Shown here one piece after another: positions 8,610-16,011 of a stretch of DNA of 33,982 nucleotides. The stretch is from NCBI GenBank assembly GCA_018672475.1, contig JABHFS010000170.1:1-33982 (forward strand). The letters run 5' to 3'. The stretch comes from Gemmatimonadota bacterium. Its GTDB lineage: Bacteria > Latescibacterota > UBA2968 > UBA8231. Below the pieces are notes generated by a model, which was not told the DNA's origin, searched no databases, and saw nothing but the letters and a program-made list of their open reading frames with translations. The number at the start of each line of letters is the position of its first letter. The stretch's first letter is position 1. The translations under genes were made by a program, and so were the position numbers.

Positions 8610-10133
8610 CTACGCCGCCTCTTCCATGAGCATCGTGCGGATCAGCTTCGCCGCGTCCTCCGGACGCTCGCGCACCATTTGCTGTACTCTACCCAAGATC
8701 ATCTCATGCGGCGTCTCCGGACGCTCGAAATCCTCCTCCTCGATATCGGCCGAAATCTCGCCCAAAACTTCGAGTTCCTCTTCGACCCCGACACCGCGGC
8801 CTATCGCCTGGATAATGAAGCGCAAGGTGATCAATGCTGCGATAATACCCAGGATCTTCGCCACATTGATGGCGATATCGGTCCAGAATTCCTGCCGTGC
8901 CGTAGCCTCCAATTCCTCCTTGGCCTGGATTTCCTGGGTCTTGTCGAAATTCATCGCGAAAACCGTAATCTCGTCGCCGCGCTCCTCGTCTAACCCCACT
9001 GCCTCCCTCGCTAGAGAGGCCAGGTTGTTGATTTCCTCCTCGGTACGCTCTTCTTCTATATACTTCGCCTCGGCCGCATCAAAAACCACCTTGGTCTTAT
9101 CGATCGTCAACGCCATCGAAACTTTTACGACCGCGCCCACCGACCCGACGATATTCTCAACCGTCCGGTTAACCTCATAATTGCGAATCGCGTTCTCTTC
9201 GGTCCCCTGCTCGGCTGAGCTGGTCTCGTTCGTCTCTTCGCTAATTATCACCTGCGTCGCACCCGGCTCGAAGACTTCGCGTTGCGTATTCGTGCGATCG
9301 AAATCGAGCTGTACGTTGACGCGCACACGCGACCGATCGGTGCCGATGACCTGGTCCATCAGGGACTGCACCTTACTTTCGAGCACTTTTTCGATTTGTT
9401 GCTGCATCTCGAACTGCTTATTGGCCATCTTGACCAGTGGGTCATTCTCCTCTGTGAGCAGATTGCCGCTGGCATCGAGAATTACCACGTTTTCAATGTC
9501 CAACCCCTCCACACTCGCGCCGATCAAGTAACTAATCGCGTCGATTCGGTCGCGTTTGAGTTTGACATTACTCTCCAACGTCAGTTGCACCGAGGCCGTC
9601 ACCGGATTTTGCTCCTCGGTGAAGAGGCTCGGTTCGGGAATCACGAGATGGACTCTGGCATCGCGCACCCCGTCGATGCGCACCAAGGTCTCCTCGAGTT
9701 CGGCCTGTAACGCCCGCAGGTAATTGACCGATTGTAGAAAATCAGTCATGGCCAACTGGGCCTCGTCGAAAATCTCATAACCGATACGACCACTCTTGGG
9801 AAAGCCCTCCCCGGCCATCTGGATCCGCAGATCCATATACTGGTCTGCAGGCACGAGGATCGCCGTAGCGTCGGATGTCAGCCGATGCGGAACTTCCATG
9901 ATCCGCAATCGATTGCTGACCTCGGCGACTTCCTCGAATTCCATATTCGCGTAGAGGATGCGCCCTTCCCATTCACCCCCTCCGTCGCCCAATCCGGACG
10001 AGACAGCGAAGATCACCAGCGCCATCAATAACGCGCCAATACCCATAACGCTATAGCGCTGGGTCGGTGGCGCTTCTTCGAACCAGGAGCGCGAACGATC
10101 GATTATATCAGAAATTTGTGTCGGTAGATTCAT
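8610..10133 (-). CDS. fliF: Flagellar MS-ring protein FliF
   Basis: FliF forms the inner-membrane MS ring on which the rod and export gate are built. Two membrane helices bracket the periplasmic part: about residues 25-46 and about 425-450. The N-terminal periplasmic domain has the YscJ/FliF ring-building motif with SGRIGYEIFD and MTDFLQSVNYLRALQAELE, followed by the typical ARVHLVIPEPSLF stretch. The far C-terminus, ERPEDAAKLIRTMLMEEA, is the conserved FliG-binding helix. The intact helix argues that FliG exists somewhere in the genome. Length is 507 aa. The start is 17 bases after the fliE stop, and 60 bases separate the stop from the fliH start. Confidence 0.96.
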   Translation of the reverse strand: MNLPTQISDIIDRSRSWFEEAPPTQRYSVMGIGALLMALVIFAVSSGLGDGGGEWEGRILYANMEFEEVAEVSNRLRIMEVPHRLTSDATAILVPADQYMDLRIQMAGEGFPKSGRIGYEIFDEAQLAMTDFLQSVNYLRALQAELEETLVRIDGVRDARVHLVIPEPSLFTEEQNPVTASVQLTLESNVKLKRDRIDAISYLIGASVEGLDIENVVILDASGNLLTEENDPLVKMANKQFEMQQQIEKVLESKVQSLMDQVIGTDRSRVRVNVQLDFDRTNTQREVFEPGATQVIISEETNETSSAEQGTEENAIRNYEVNRTVENIVGSVGAVVKVSMALTIDKTKVVFDAAEAKYIEEERTEEEINNLASLAREAVGLDEERGDEITVFAMNFDKTQEIQAKEELEATARQEFWTDIAINVAKILGIIAALITLRFIIQAIGRGVGVEEELEVLGEISADIEEEDFERPETPHEMILGRVQQMVRERPEDAAKLIRTMLMEEAA

Positions 10134-10150
10134 CTATGGCCCCGCAGGTC

Positions 10151-10483
10151 CTAGACCTGCATGCGAATAAGTTCCTGATATCCTTCCAGGACTCGGTTGC
10201 GTACTTCCAACATTAGATCCAGCGCAATGCCGGCCTCTTCTACGGCCACCATCACCTGGTGGACATCGGCGGCTTTGCCCGTGACCAAATCGTCGATGGC
10301 AGCGCCGGCTTTAAACTGCATATCATTGACGTCGCGGGCGAAATCCTTGACCAGGTTGGAAAAATCGGGTTTTTCCGGGCCGGCCCCTATTCCCGTCGAT
10401 CGATCGGCCAGTGGACTCTGTTGTATCCGACTGGTGCCCGTCTCGCCCCGACCGGTGAAATCGCGTATCATCTCGACGGCCAT
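10151..10483 (-). CDS. fliE: Flagellar hook-basal body protein FliE
   Basis: FliE joins the MS ring to the proximal rod. The C-terminal half carries the family pattern DVHQVMVAVEEAGIALDLMLEVRNRVLEGYQELIRMQV. The N-terminal third is a poorly conserved linker. Length is 110 aa from ATG 10483, which begins one base after the stop of the transglycosylase gene (TGA-G-ATG), with GAAGG about nine bases upstream. A longer in-frame reading to 10570 is rejected because it runs through the end of the preceding gene and adds no FliE-like sequence. Confidence 0.93.
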   Translation of the reverse strand: MAVEMIRDFTGRGETGTSRIQQSPLADRSTGIGAGPEKPDFSNLVKDFARDVNDMQFKAGAAIDDLVTGKAADVHQVMVAVEEAGIALDLMLEVRNRVLEGYQELIRMQV

Positions 10484-10484
10484 C

Positions 10485-11105
10485 TCAGGAACCTTCACGC
10501 GCCGCGAAATCGCGTTTAAGACGCAAAACGCGGGGCACATATGCTTCGGTTTCGCGCGGCAATACGCCATCGTTCACTGAACCTGGGCCCGCATTATACG
10601 CCCATAGCGCCAGTTCGACGGAGTTAAAACGATCGAGAAGCCGGCGTAAATAACGAGTGCCCGAAGCTATATTCTGCTCCGGGTCAAAACGGTCGACCGC
10701 CCCCATCTCGCTGGCGGTATCCGGCATCAACTGCATCAACCCGGCCGCTCCCTTGGGCGACAAGGCCTCAGGGTCTCCACCCGACTCGGCCTGGATGACG
10801 GCGCGAACTAGGTTCGGATCTACTTTATATTCCGCACTGTAGCGGTCGATAAGTTCGGCATAACGCTGCAAGCCGCGGTCCCGCGTATTGGGCACGGGCC
10901 CTTGCACCGCGACCACTGGGCGTTTCGTCGCTGTATTACTGGCGCTGCGTCCGAGAATATTGTTGAGCGCACCGCGCTCATAAGAACGGGAGAGTATGCC
11001 CCCCAACGACCCCTTGCTTTCGGCGCGACCGACCGACACCGATAGAACGCAAAAAAACAGCGCCACCATCCCGGCGGCCCGCCCCATAAGCTTAGCCCGT
11101 AACAT
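10485..11105 (-). CDS. Flagellar-operon SLT-type lytic transglycosylase
   Basis: This is a secreted lytic transglycosylase of the SLT (GH23) fold that would cut peptidoglycan glycan strands so that the rod can pass. A signal peptide spans about residues 1-28, with cleavage likely near GRA-ES. The catalytic domain (about 80-200) has IQAESGG with the catalytic Glu at 107, then GAAGLMQLMP and the substrate-groove motif ALWAYNAGPG. Length is 206 aa. It sits in the flagellar operon between a small unknown gene and fliE, suggesting it does the job of the FlgJ muramidase domain as a separate protein. The ATG at 11105 overlaps the end of the upstream gene by 14 bases; a second ATG at 11087 is an alternative start. 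Confidence 0.88.
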   Translation of the reverse strand: MLRAKLMGRAAGMVALFFCVLSVSVGRAESKGSLGGILSRSYERGALNNILGRSASNTATKRPVVAVQGPVPNTRDRGLQRYAELIDRYSAEYKVDPNLVRAVIQAESGGDPEALSPKGAAGLMQLMPDTASEMGAVDRFDPEQNIASGTRYLRRLLDRFNSVELALWAYNAGPGSVNDGVLPRETEAYVPRVLRLKRDFAAREGS

Positions 11106-11436
11106 CTAATGTTCCCCCCTGCCCCGCTCCTTGCGCAGCCCGGGCAGCTTGCCCGCGTATGGTATAAACCCCACCCCCGGGGCGCGCTTCCGGCGCGCCC
11201 GACTCTGCCGCCGGCGCAAAGGCCTCGCGCAAAGCGCGGGTTTCCTCGACCGACAACATCTGCCCTAGGGCCGGACTCGAATTGAGCGATGCAGGCGCCT
11301 CTTCCTTGGCGACCTGAAGTCCTTGATTAGGAAGCACACCCTGATCGGAAATCGTCAGATCAAAGGGCTGACTCGGCAATTCCGTTCGCCGTAGTCCGAT
11401 CTCGCTTGCTCTTGGTGCTACCCTATCGATGTTCAT
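11092..11436 (-). CDS. Small unknown protein in flagellar operon
   Basis: A 114-aa protein that I do not recognise. It starts MNIDRV behind a good AAGGAA site and lies between flgC and the transglycosylase, overlapping the latter by 14 bases. No membrane helix or signal peptide is seen. Most of it is low complexity (Ala, Gly, Pro, Gln). Two parts look ordered: a short helix QMLSVEETRALREAF at about 59-73 and a C-terminal stretch with VYTIRGQ, ending in GTLDVTG. FlgM was considered because of the similar first residues, but the sigma-28-binding C-terminal helices of FlgM are absent. Its position suggests a rod-assembly or export accessory, or a protein that works with the transglycosylase. Confidence 0.75.
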   Translation of the reverse strand: MNIDRVAPRASEIGLRRTELPSQPFDLTISDQGVLPNQGLQVAKEEAPASLNSSPALGQMLSVEETRALREAFAPAAESGAPEARPGGGVYTIRGQAARAAQGAGQGGTLDVTG

Positions 11437-11458
11437 AACCGCTCTTCCTTAAGCTCTT

Positions 11459-11950
11459 TTAAATTTCCAACGCTTTATTGGTCATGTCCTTGGCCGCGTT
11501 CATCACCGTGATATTGGCCTCATAAGCACGCGAAGCGGCGATCATATCCACCATTTCGGTGATCACATTGACGTCCGGATAGAGCACCATTCCGTCTTCT
11601 CGCGCATCCGGGTGGTTTGGATCATACACCATTCGCGGTTTTACCGGCTCTTCGCGCACCTCTTGCGAGAGCACGCCGGAACCCACCATGAAATTGCCCG
11701 GACGCGGCTCTGCTTCTGGCCGGTGTTTGCCTTCCGTGCGCCGCAATCTATTTTTCTCGTCGGTGAGCATAGTGGTGAACTTGCTCATCTTCGGCGCTTC
11801 GAGCATCACGATCCGGCGGCGCTTATAAGGCCCGCCCTCATCGGTGCGCGTGGTATCGACATTGGCCAAGTTGCTGGCAATGGCGTTTAACTTGCGCCTC
11901 TGTACACTCAGGCCCGACGAACTGATATCAAGGGAATCGAAAATCTGCAT
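11459..11950 (-). CDS. flgC: Flagellar basal-body rod protein FlgC
   Basis: FlgC is one of the proximal rod subunits. The N-terminal rod signature reads LDISSSGLSVQRRKLNAIASNLAN, and the C-terminal half shows VKPRMVYDPNHPDAREDGMVLYPDVNV and MVDMIAASRAYEANI. These motifs are diagnostic for FlgC rather than FlgB, FlgF or FlgG. Length is 163 aa, slightly longer than in E. coli (134). The start is 22 bases after the flgB stop and the gene is cotranscribed with flgB. Confidence 0.96.
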   Translation of the reverse strand: MQIFDSLDISSSGLSVQRRKLNAIASNLANVDTTRTDEGGPYKRRRIVMLEAPKMSKFTTMLTDEKNRLRRTEGKHRPEAEPRPGNFMVGSGVLSQEVREEPVKPRMVYDPNHPDAREDGMVLYPDVNVITEMVDMIAASRAYEANITVMNAAKDMTNKALEI

Positions 11951-11972
11951 TATACTCTCACTATCTCAACGG

Positions 11973-12386
11973 TTATCGGGCACGGCCCGCTATGCTCTTC
12001 TTCAATCCATCGAACTGGCCCCTAAGCAGGCGCTGTCCGACATTGAAGAAGAGGTGATTTTCGGCCAAATCAGCCATTTCCCGGTCGATATCGATATTGT
12101 TGATGCCCGCGTCATTGACGCCGGTCTCGGATTCGAATACCTCGGGGTTGGTGATCGACTTCGGAATAAAGATATGGCGACCGTTCTCGACTCGGCCTTC
12201 GACAGCCGGTTTGCGCACGAAGGAGTCCAGGTATTCCTGGAACTGAACATCCTTCTTGCGATATCCCTTGGTCGAGACATTGGCGATATTATTGGCGATT
12301 ACCCGCTGCCGAAGCTGGGTGACATCAAGCACCGCATTAAGCACCGGCACTTTGGTTTTATTAAAGACGACTTTATCCAGAAACAT
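11973..12386 (-). CDS. flgB: Flagellar basal-body rod protein FlgB
   Basis: FlgB is the proximal rod subunit and here the first gene of the flagellar operon. The rod signature LRQRVIANNIANVSTKGYRKKDVQFQ lies near the N-terminus, and the C-terminus carries NNIDIDREMADLAENHLFF followed by VGQRLLRGQFDGLKKSI, typical of FlgB. Length is 137 aa from ATG 12386, which has GAGGTGA at 12391-12397 upstream. The frame stays open to 12596, but that extension crosses the sigma-54 promoter and would place the start inside the promoter region, so it is rejected. Confidence 0.95.
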   Translation of the reverse strand: MFLDKVVFNKTKVPVLNAVLDVTQLRQRVIANNIANVSTKGYRKKDVQFQEYLDSFVRKPAVEGRVENGRHIFIPKSITNPEVFESETGVNDAGINNIDIDREMADLAENHLFFNVGQRLLRGQFDGLKKSIAGRAR

Positions 12387-12419
12387 AATCTCACCTCGTA
12401 TAGGATCTGCCTTCCTTTC

Positions 12420-12435
12420 AGCAAGAAATGTGCCA
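12420..12435 (-). promoter_or_regulatory. Sigma-54 promoter of the flagellar operon
   Basis: On the minus strand the sequence TGGCAC-ATTTC-TTGCT matches the sigma-54 (RpoN) consensus TGGCACG-N4-TTGCW at all but the seventh base. The invariant GG and GC are 10 bases apart, as required. The predicted transcription start, 12 bases past the GC, is near 12409. This leaves a leader of about 23 bases containing the GAGGTGA ribosome site of flgB. Early and middle flagellar genes are sigma-54 dependent in many bacteria, so site and gene fit. An enhancer-binding activator is expected elsewhere in the genome. Upstream enhancer sites could lie at about 12440-12570 but I cannot name them. Confidence 0.88.
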
Positions 12436-12570
12436 CTTTCGGACCAATTGCGACCTAAACACATTAATATAAATACCCTTACCTCCAAAAAATACAGAAT
12501 CAATAGCGGGCTTATCTCTGTATATATGAGACATGCTTTCTCACCTGGGAAACTATTGCCCACTATAGGA

Positions 12571-12605
12571 AAGGCCGACCTGAGCAACTTGCTCAAGTCG
12601 GCCTT
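12571..12605 (-). terminator. Hairpin terminator of the glycan operon
   Basis: A long inverted repeat lies 44 bases past the stop of the last glycan gene: AAGGCCGAC (12571-12579) pairs with GTCGGCCTT (12597-12605), and inside it TGAGCAA pairs with TTGCTCA around a single-base loop, with one C/A mismatch between the two stems. On the minus strand it ends in CTTTCCTATAG, a weak T-tract. It probably ends glycan-operon transcripts before the flgB promoter. Confidence 0.75.
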
Positions 12606-12649
12606 AAATCATCATGTCACCTTTAATAATAAATACTTACAACTTTATT

Positions 12650-13627
12650 TCATTCCTTACCCAGCCGCTCGATAATACGCGGCGTGCGACCACCGCGTTG
12701 ATGCATGCTAGCCATCATATCGCCCAGGAAACCCGTAGAAAAAAACTGTATGCCGACAATCACCATCAGCACCCCGAGCATAAGCAAGGGATGGCGATTT
12801 TGAATATTGCCGTGTTCGTAGCGCAATAATGCGACATAGGCGCAAACGAGCGTGCCACCAAACGTGGAGCAAAGGCCCAACGTTCCAAAAATATGCATCG
12901 GCGTGGTCATAAAGCGCACGACAAAGGTTACGGTCAGCAAATCCAGAAAACCATTGAGTAAACGCTTGGCGCCAAATTTTGAATAACCGAAACGCCGGGG
13001 ATGATGCTGTACGGGAATCTCACCGACTCGATAACCGCCCCAAAAAGCGATGGCCGGCAGAAAGCGATAGAGTTCCCCGTAGAGATAAGGCAGCGCATCT
13101 TCCGTGACTTCTCGGCGATAGGCTTTGAGACCGCAATTGAAATCGTGCAGGCGAATTCCCGAGACCAACGAGGTCACTCGATTAAAAAAGCGGGAGGGGA
13201 GAGTCTTGCTCAACGGATCATGGCGTTTCTTCTTCCACCCCGAGACCAGATCGTAGTCCTTGTCGATCTCGGCCAACAGCCGGGGAATTTCTTCCGGGTC
13301 GTCCTGTAGATCCGCATCCATCGTGATAATAATCTGACCCCGTGCCTCCTTGAAACCGGCGGCCAAGGCCGCGGCCTTGCGATGATTCCGGCGAAAGCGC
13401 AGAGCGCGCACTTCTTCGAACTGCTCCGCCAAGACCGCCAAGGCCGCAAAGGAGCCGTCGGTGCTACCATCGTCGATAAAAACCACTTCCCAGGCCCAGT
13501 CCTCGACTGCGAGCACCTCGTGAATCTTTGCCCATAGATGCGGCAAGCTTTCTTCCTCGTTGAAAAGCGGGATAACCAGGGACAGAAAGACCTCCCCCGC
13601 CGCTTCGTCTATCACTTGGCTCATCAT
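12650..13627 (-). CDS. GtrB/DPM1-like family 2 glycosyltransferase
   Basis: A membrane-bound GT2 enzyme of the dolichol-phosphate-mannose synthase / GtrB / ArnC type, which moves a sugar from a nucleotide donor to undecaprenyl phosphate at the cytoplasmic face. The GT-A domain (about residues 1-225) has VIPLFNEEESLP, VVFIDDGSTDGS, the metal-binding DADLQDDPEE and HHPRRFGYSKFG, a signature of the DPM1/GtrB branch. Two C-terminal helices (about 235-265 and 275-300) match the GtrB topology. Length is 325 aa. Its ATG overlaps the ligase stop in ATGA. The product may supply a lipid-linked sugar for decorating the glycan made by this operon. The sugar cannot be told from sequence. Confidence 0.88.
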   Translation of the reverse strand: MMSQVIDEAAGEVFLSLVIPLFNEEESLPHLWAKIHEVLAVEDWAWEVVFIDDGSTDGSFAALAVLAEQFEEVRALRFRRNHRKAAALAAGFKEARGQIIITMDADLQDDPEEIPRLLAEIDKDYDLVSGWKKKRHDPLSKTLPSRFFNRVTSLVSGIRLHDFNCGLKAYRREVTEDALPYLYGELYRFLPAIAFWGGYRVGEIPVQHHPRRFGYSKFGAKRLLNGFLDLLTVTFVVRFMTTPMHIFGTLGLCSTFGGTLVCAYVALLRYEHGNIQNRHPLLMLGVLMVIVGIQFFSTGFLGDMMASMHQRGGRTPRIIERLGKE

Positions 13628-16011
13628 TCCCCTTTCTGCAAACGCCGGCGCAAATTGCGCAACATCTCCGCCATACGCTCGTTTTGTGGCTGTGCTTGCA
13701 AGGCGGCCTCAGCCGCCCTGAGCGCTTCTATAACTCGACCTTCCCGCTGCAGTAATTCGACCAACCGCAGATGCCAACGCAAATTGTCCGGATCGAGCCG
13801 GACCGCCTGACGCAGCGCCTGTTCTACTTCTTCACCTCGGCCCTGCTTTTCGTACACCGAAGCCAGATTGCTCCGCCACTCCGCCCTTAGCGAGTCAGTC
13901 GCCGACGCTCGGACTAACGCCGCTTCGGCCTCTGCCAGGCGACCTTGAGCTAAAAATACAGCTCCGAGATTGCCCTGAATCAACCCATCCTCCGGACTCA
14001 ATTGCGCCGCCCGAGCCAATGCCGCCTCGGCATCGTCAATGCTACCAACGGAAAAATACTCAATCCCCAAACTGCGAAGAAAATCCACATTTTCCGGTGC
14101 AAAAGCCAGGGCTTGATGCCAACGATCTATCGCCCGCATAAACGAAACCCGGGCCCCGTCACCATCCCCTTCCCCCTGTCGACGCAATCCCCGATCGTGC
14201 AGCGCCCGCGCCAACATTGAATAAGGTTCTACTTCCAGCGGGTCCAAAGCAATCGCCCGGCCCAATATCGCTATGGCCTCTTCCTCTCGCCGCGACCAAT
14301 ATAAGCCCTGCCCAAGAAGCCGTAACGCCGGTGCGTTATTCGGGTGTAACTCCTCGACCCGACTCAATATCCGCGTCGCCTCAACCGGGTGGCGACCCTG
14401 CATTTTTATCAAACCGAGCATATGATGGTATCTAAAATCATGCGCCCGCCACTCGGTCGCCTGGGCAAAAGCCAGACTCGCCCGGTTCGGCTGGTTAAAA
14501 TCATAATACTTGCGCTGTCCATCAAAATAATAATAATCCGCGACCAAAACGCCCAGTCCCCAATAGACGCCCACAACCGCTGGCACCGCCGCAACAAAGA
14601 AAAACACTCGACGAAAACCCCCCAATACCCAGACGCGCGCGGAATCGGTTTCTCCATGGCTACCGGCCACCGCTAAACCGGCGATAAGCCAGAAGTGCAA
14701 GGCCGATGTAGGATCCTGCAGATTGAGGCTGAAGAGACTATGCGTCAGCGCCGCGCACAATGCCGCCAATAAACCAGCCTGCAACGCACGAGCATCCTGC
14801 CCTGTCACTGACTGCAACCGTCGCCAAGCTAGCCACCATAAGGCCGACAACAACCAAAGCATCGCCGCCAGGCCAAAAACGCCATTCTCCGCCCAGATTT
14901 CGAGATACTCGTTGTGGGCATAATAGGGCATATGCGGCCGATTGGCGATAAGTTTAGCCCAAGCCCGGTGGCGCGTCACCGTTCGATACGCCGGTACCAG
15001 GAATTCGAAATTCCCCGTGCCCACCCCTAATAACGGTTGGTCGGCAATCAACGCGACCGTATCGGCCCATATCAGACGGCGCTGCAAAACCGAAAAGTGA
15101 TTGGGGTCAAAGCTACTCAACGCCCGGTCCCGCACTGCGCGCACCTGTTCGAGCGCCTCGGCAAACAAGCTCTGCTCACTTTCTGTCGGAACGCCTTTAC
15201 CTACCCCGGCGCCCACCGCGCCCATACTGACGATAATCAGTGCACCAGCCAATAGGGTTCGACGCACCGACTGCGGCCAGTACAATAGAGACAAGACGAA
15301 TAAACCGACCCCAACCGCGACCCAACCACCGCGACTGCGGGTCATCAGCAAATAATAGATCTCAAAAAGCAACAAGGCCCCTAACCCGACCTTCTCCCAT
15401 AGCCGACGGCGCGCCAATACCATACCCGCAATCAAGACGATAGACAGTTCGAGGTAGTGGGCGACAAAGTTTGGGTTACCCAAGGTCGAGACGCCAAAAT
15501 TGCCCCAATGCCCATAAGCCAAGGGTACCAGGTGAATCCCACCATATTGCAATAGGCCAATAAGCGATACCACGAAAGAGGTTAGGGCGATGGTCCACAA
15601 TACCCCCCAACGAGCCCGTGACGAAGAGAAAAAACGGGCGACCAGCAGGAAGAAAGCCAAGAACCAAATCTGGGTGGACCAGATCTCGAGGCCCCGTAAA
15701 GGATTGACCGCCCAAAACAGGGAAAATAACGATATCGCCGCGTAGACGACCAAGGGCCGATCATAGGAGCGTCTATCTATCCGTATCCTTTCGCTCCCTG
15801 CGTGTTGTCCGAGCCAAATTGCCAGCAATAGACCGATGCCGGCGTACAATAACGCGAACTTCGCCGTAAAATAATCCGAGAGATAGGAACCACCGTAGAC
15901 GAGTGGAACCACCGCCACCAACAACAGCACCCCGAGCTTGAGTACTTGCTGTGAACGCGGCCCCCACCCCAGAGCGCCTTCGGCCCATGCTGTTTCATTA
16001 TGCGCGCCCAT
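13624..16011 (-). CDS. O-antigen ligase/polymerase-like protein fused to TPR domain
   Basis: A polytopic inner-membrane protein of the Wzy/WaaL (O-antigen ligase, PF04932) family with a C-terminal periplasmic TPR domain. The first 480 residues contain about ten or more hydrophobic helices. The Wzy_C core is seen as TLGNPNFVAHYLELS, LLMTRSRGGWVA and, in the large periplasmic loop, PYYAHNEYLEIWAENGVFGL with the family His. From about residue 530 to the end there are roughly eight TPR units (for example LGQGLYWSRREEEAIAILGRAIALDP). Ligase or polymerase cannot be decided by sequence. Similar TPR fusions occur in pilin glycosylases of the PglL/PilO type, so protein O-glycosylation is another possibility. 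The start overlaps the upstream stop by 14 bases behind a GGAGGG site. Confidence 0.87.
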   Translation of the reverse strand: MGAHNETAWAEGALGWGPRSQQVLKLGVLLLVAVVPLVYGGSYLSDYFTAKFALLYAGIGLLLAIWLGQHAGSERIRIDRRSYDRPLVVYAAISLFSLFWAVNPLRGLEIWSTQIWFLAFFLLVARFFSSSRARWGVLWTIALTSFVVSLIGLLQYGGIHLVPLAYGHWGNFGVSTLGNPNFVAHYLELSIVLIAGMVLARRRLWEKVGLGALLLFEIYYLLMTRSRGGWVAVGVGLFVLSLLYWPQSVRRTLLAGALIIVSMGAVGAGVGKGVPTESEQSLFAEALEQVRAVRDRALSSFDPNHFSVLQRRLIWADTVALIADQPLLGVGTGNFEFLVPAYRTVTRHRAWAKLIANRPHMPYYAHNEYLEIWAENGVFGLAAMLWLLSALWWLAWRRLQSVTGQDARALQAGLLAALCAALTHSLFSLNLQDPTSALHFWLIAGLAVAGSHGETDSARVWVLGGFRRVFFFVAAVPAVVGVYWGLGVLVADYYYFDGQRKYYDFNQPNRASLAFAQATEWRAHDFRYHHMLGLIKMQGRHPVEATRILSRVEELHPNNAPALRLLGQGLYWSRREEEAIAILGRAIALDPLEVEPYSMLARALHDRGLRRQGEGDGDGARVSFMRAIDRWHQALAFAPENVDFLRSLGIEYFSVGSIDDAEAALARAAQLSPEDGLIQGNLGAVFLAQGRLAEAEAALVRASATDSLRAEWRSNLASVYEKQGRGEEVEQALRQAVRLDPDNLRWHLRLVELLQREGRVIEALRAAEAALQAQPQNERMAEMLRNLRRRLQKGE

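Noticed and set aside
11092..11436. Calling the small flagellar protein FlgM because it begins MNIDR
   Set aside because: The C-terminal sigma-28-binding helices of FlgM are missing and the end (GTLDVTG) is unlike it; FlgM is also not usually placed in this position.
11973..11995. CCCGATAA on the minus strand between flgB and flgC, resembling the sigma-28 -10 box GCCGATAA
   Set aside because: No TAAA-type -35 element lies at the correct distance upstream, and the site is inside a continuous operon.
12387..12596. A 70-residue N-terminal extension of FlgB
   Set aside because: It would span the sigma-54 promoter and predicted transcription start, and FlgB homologues begin at the Met chosen here.
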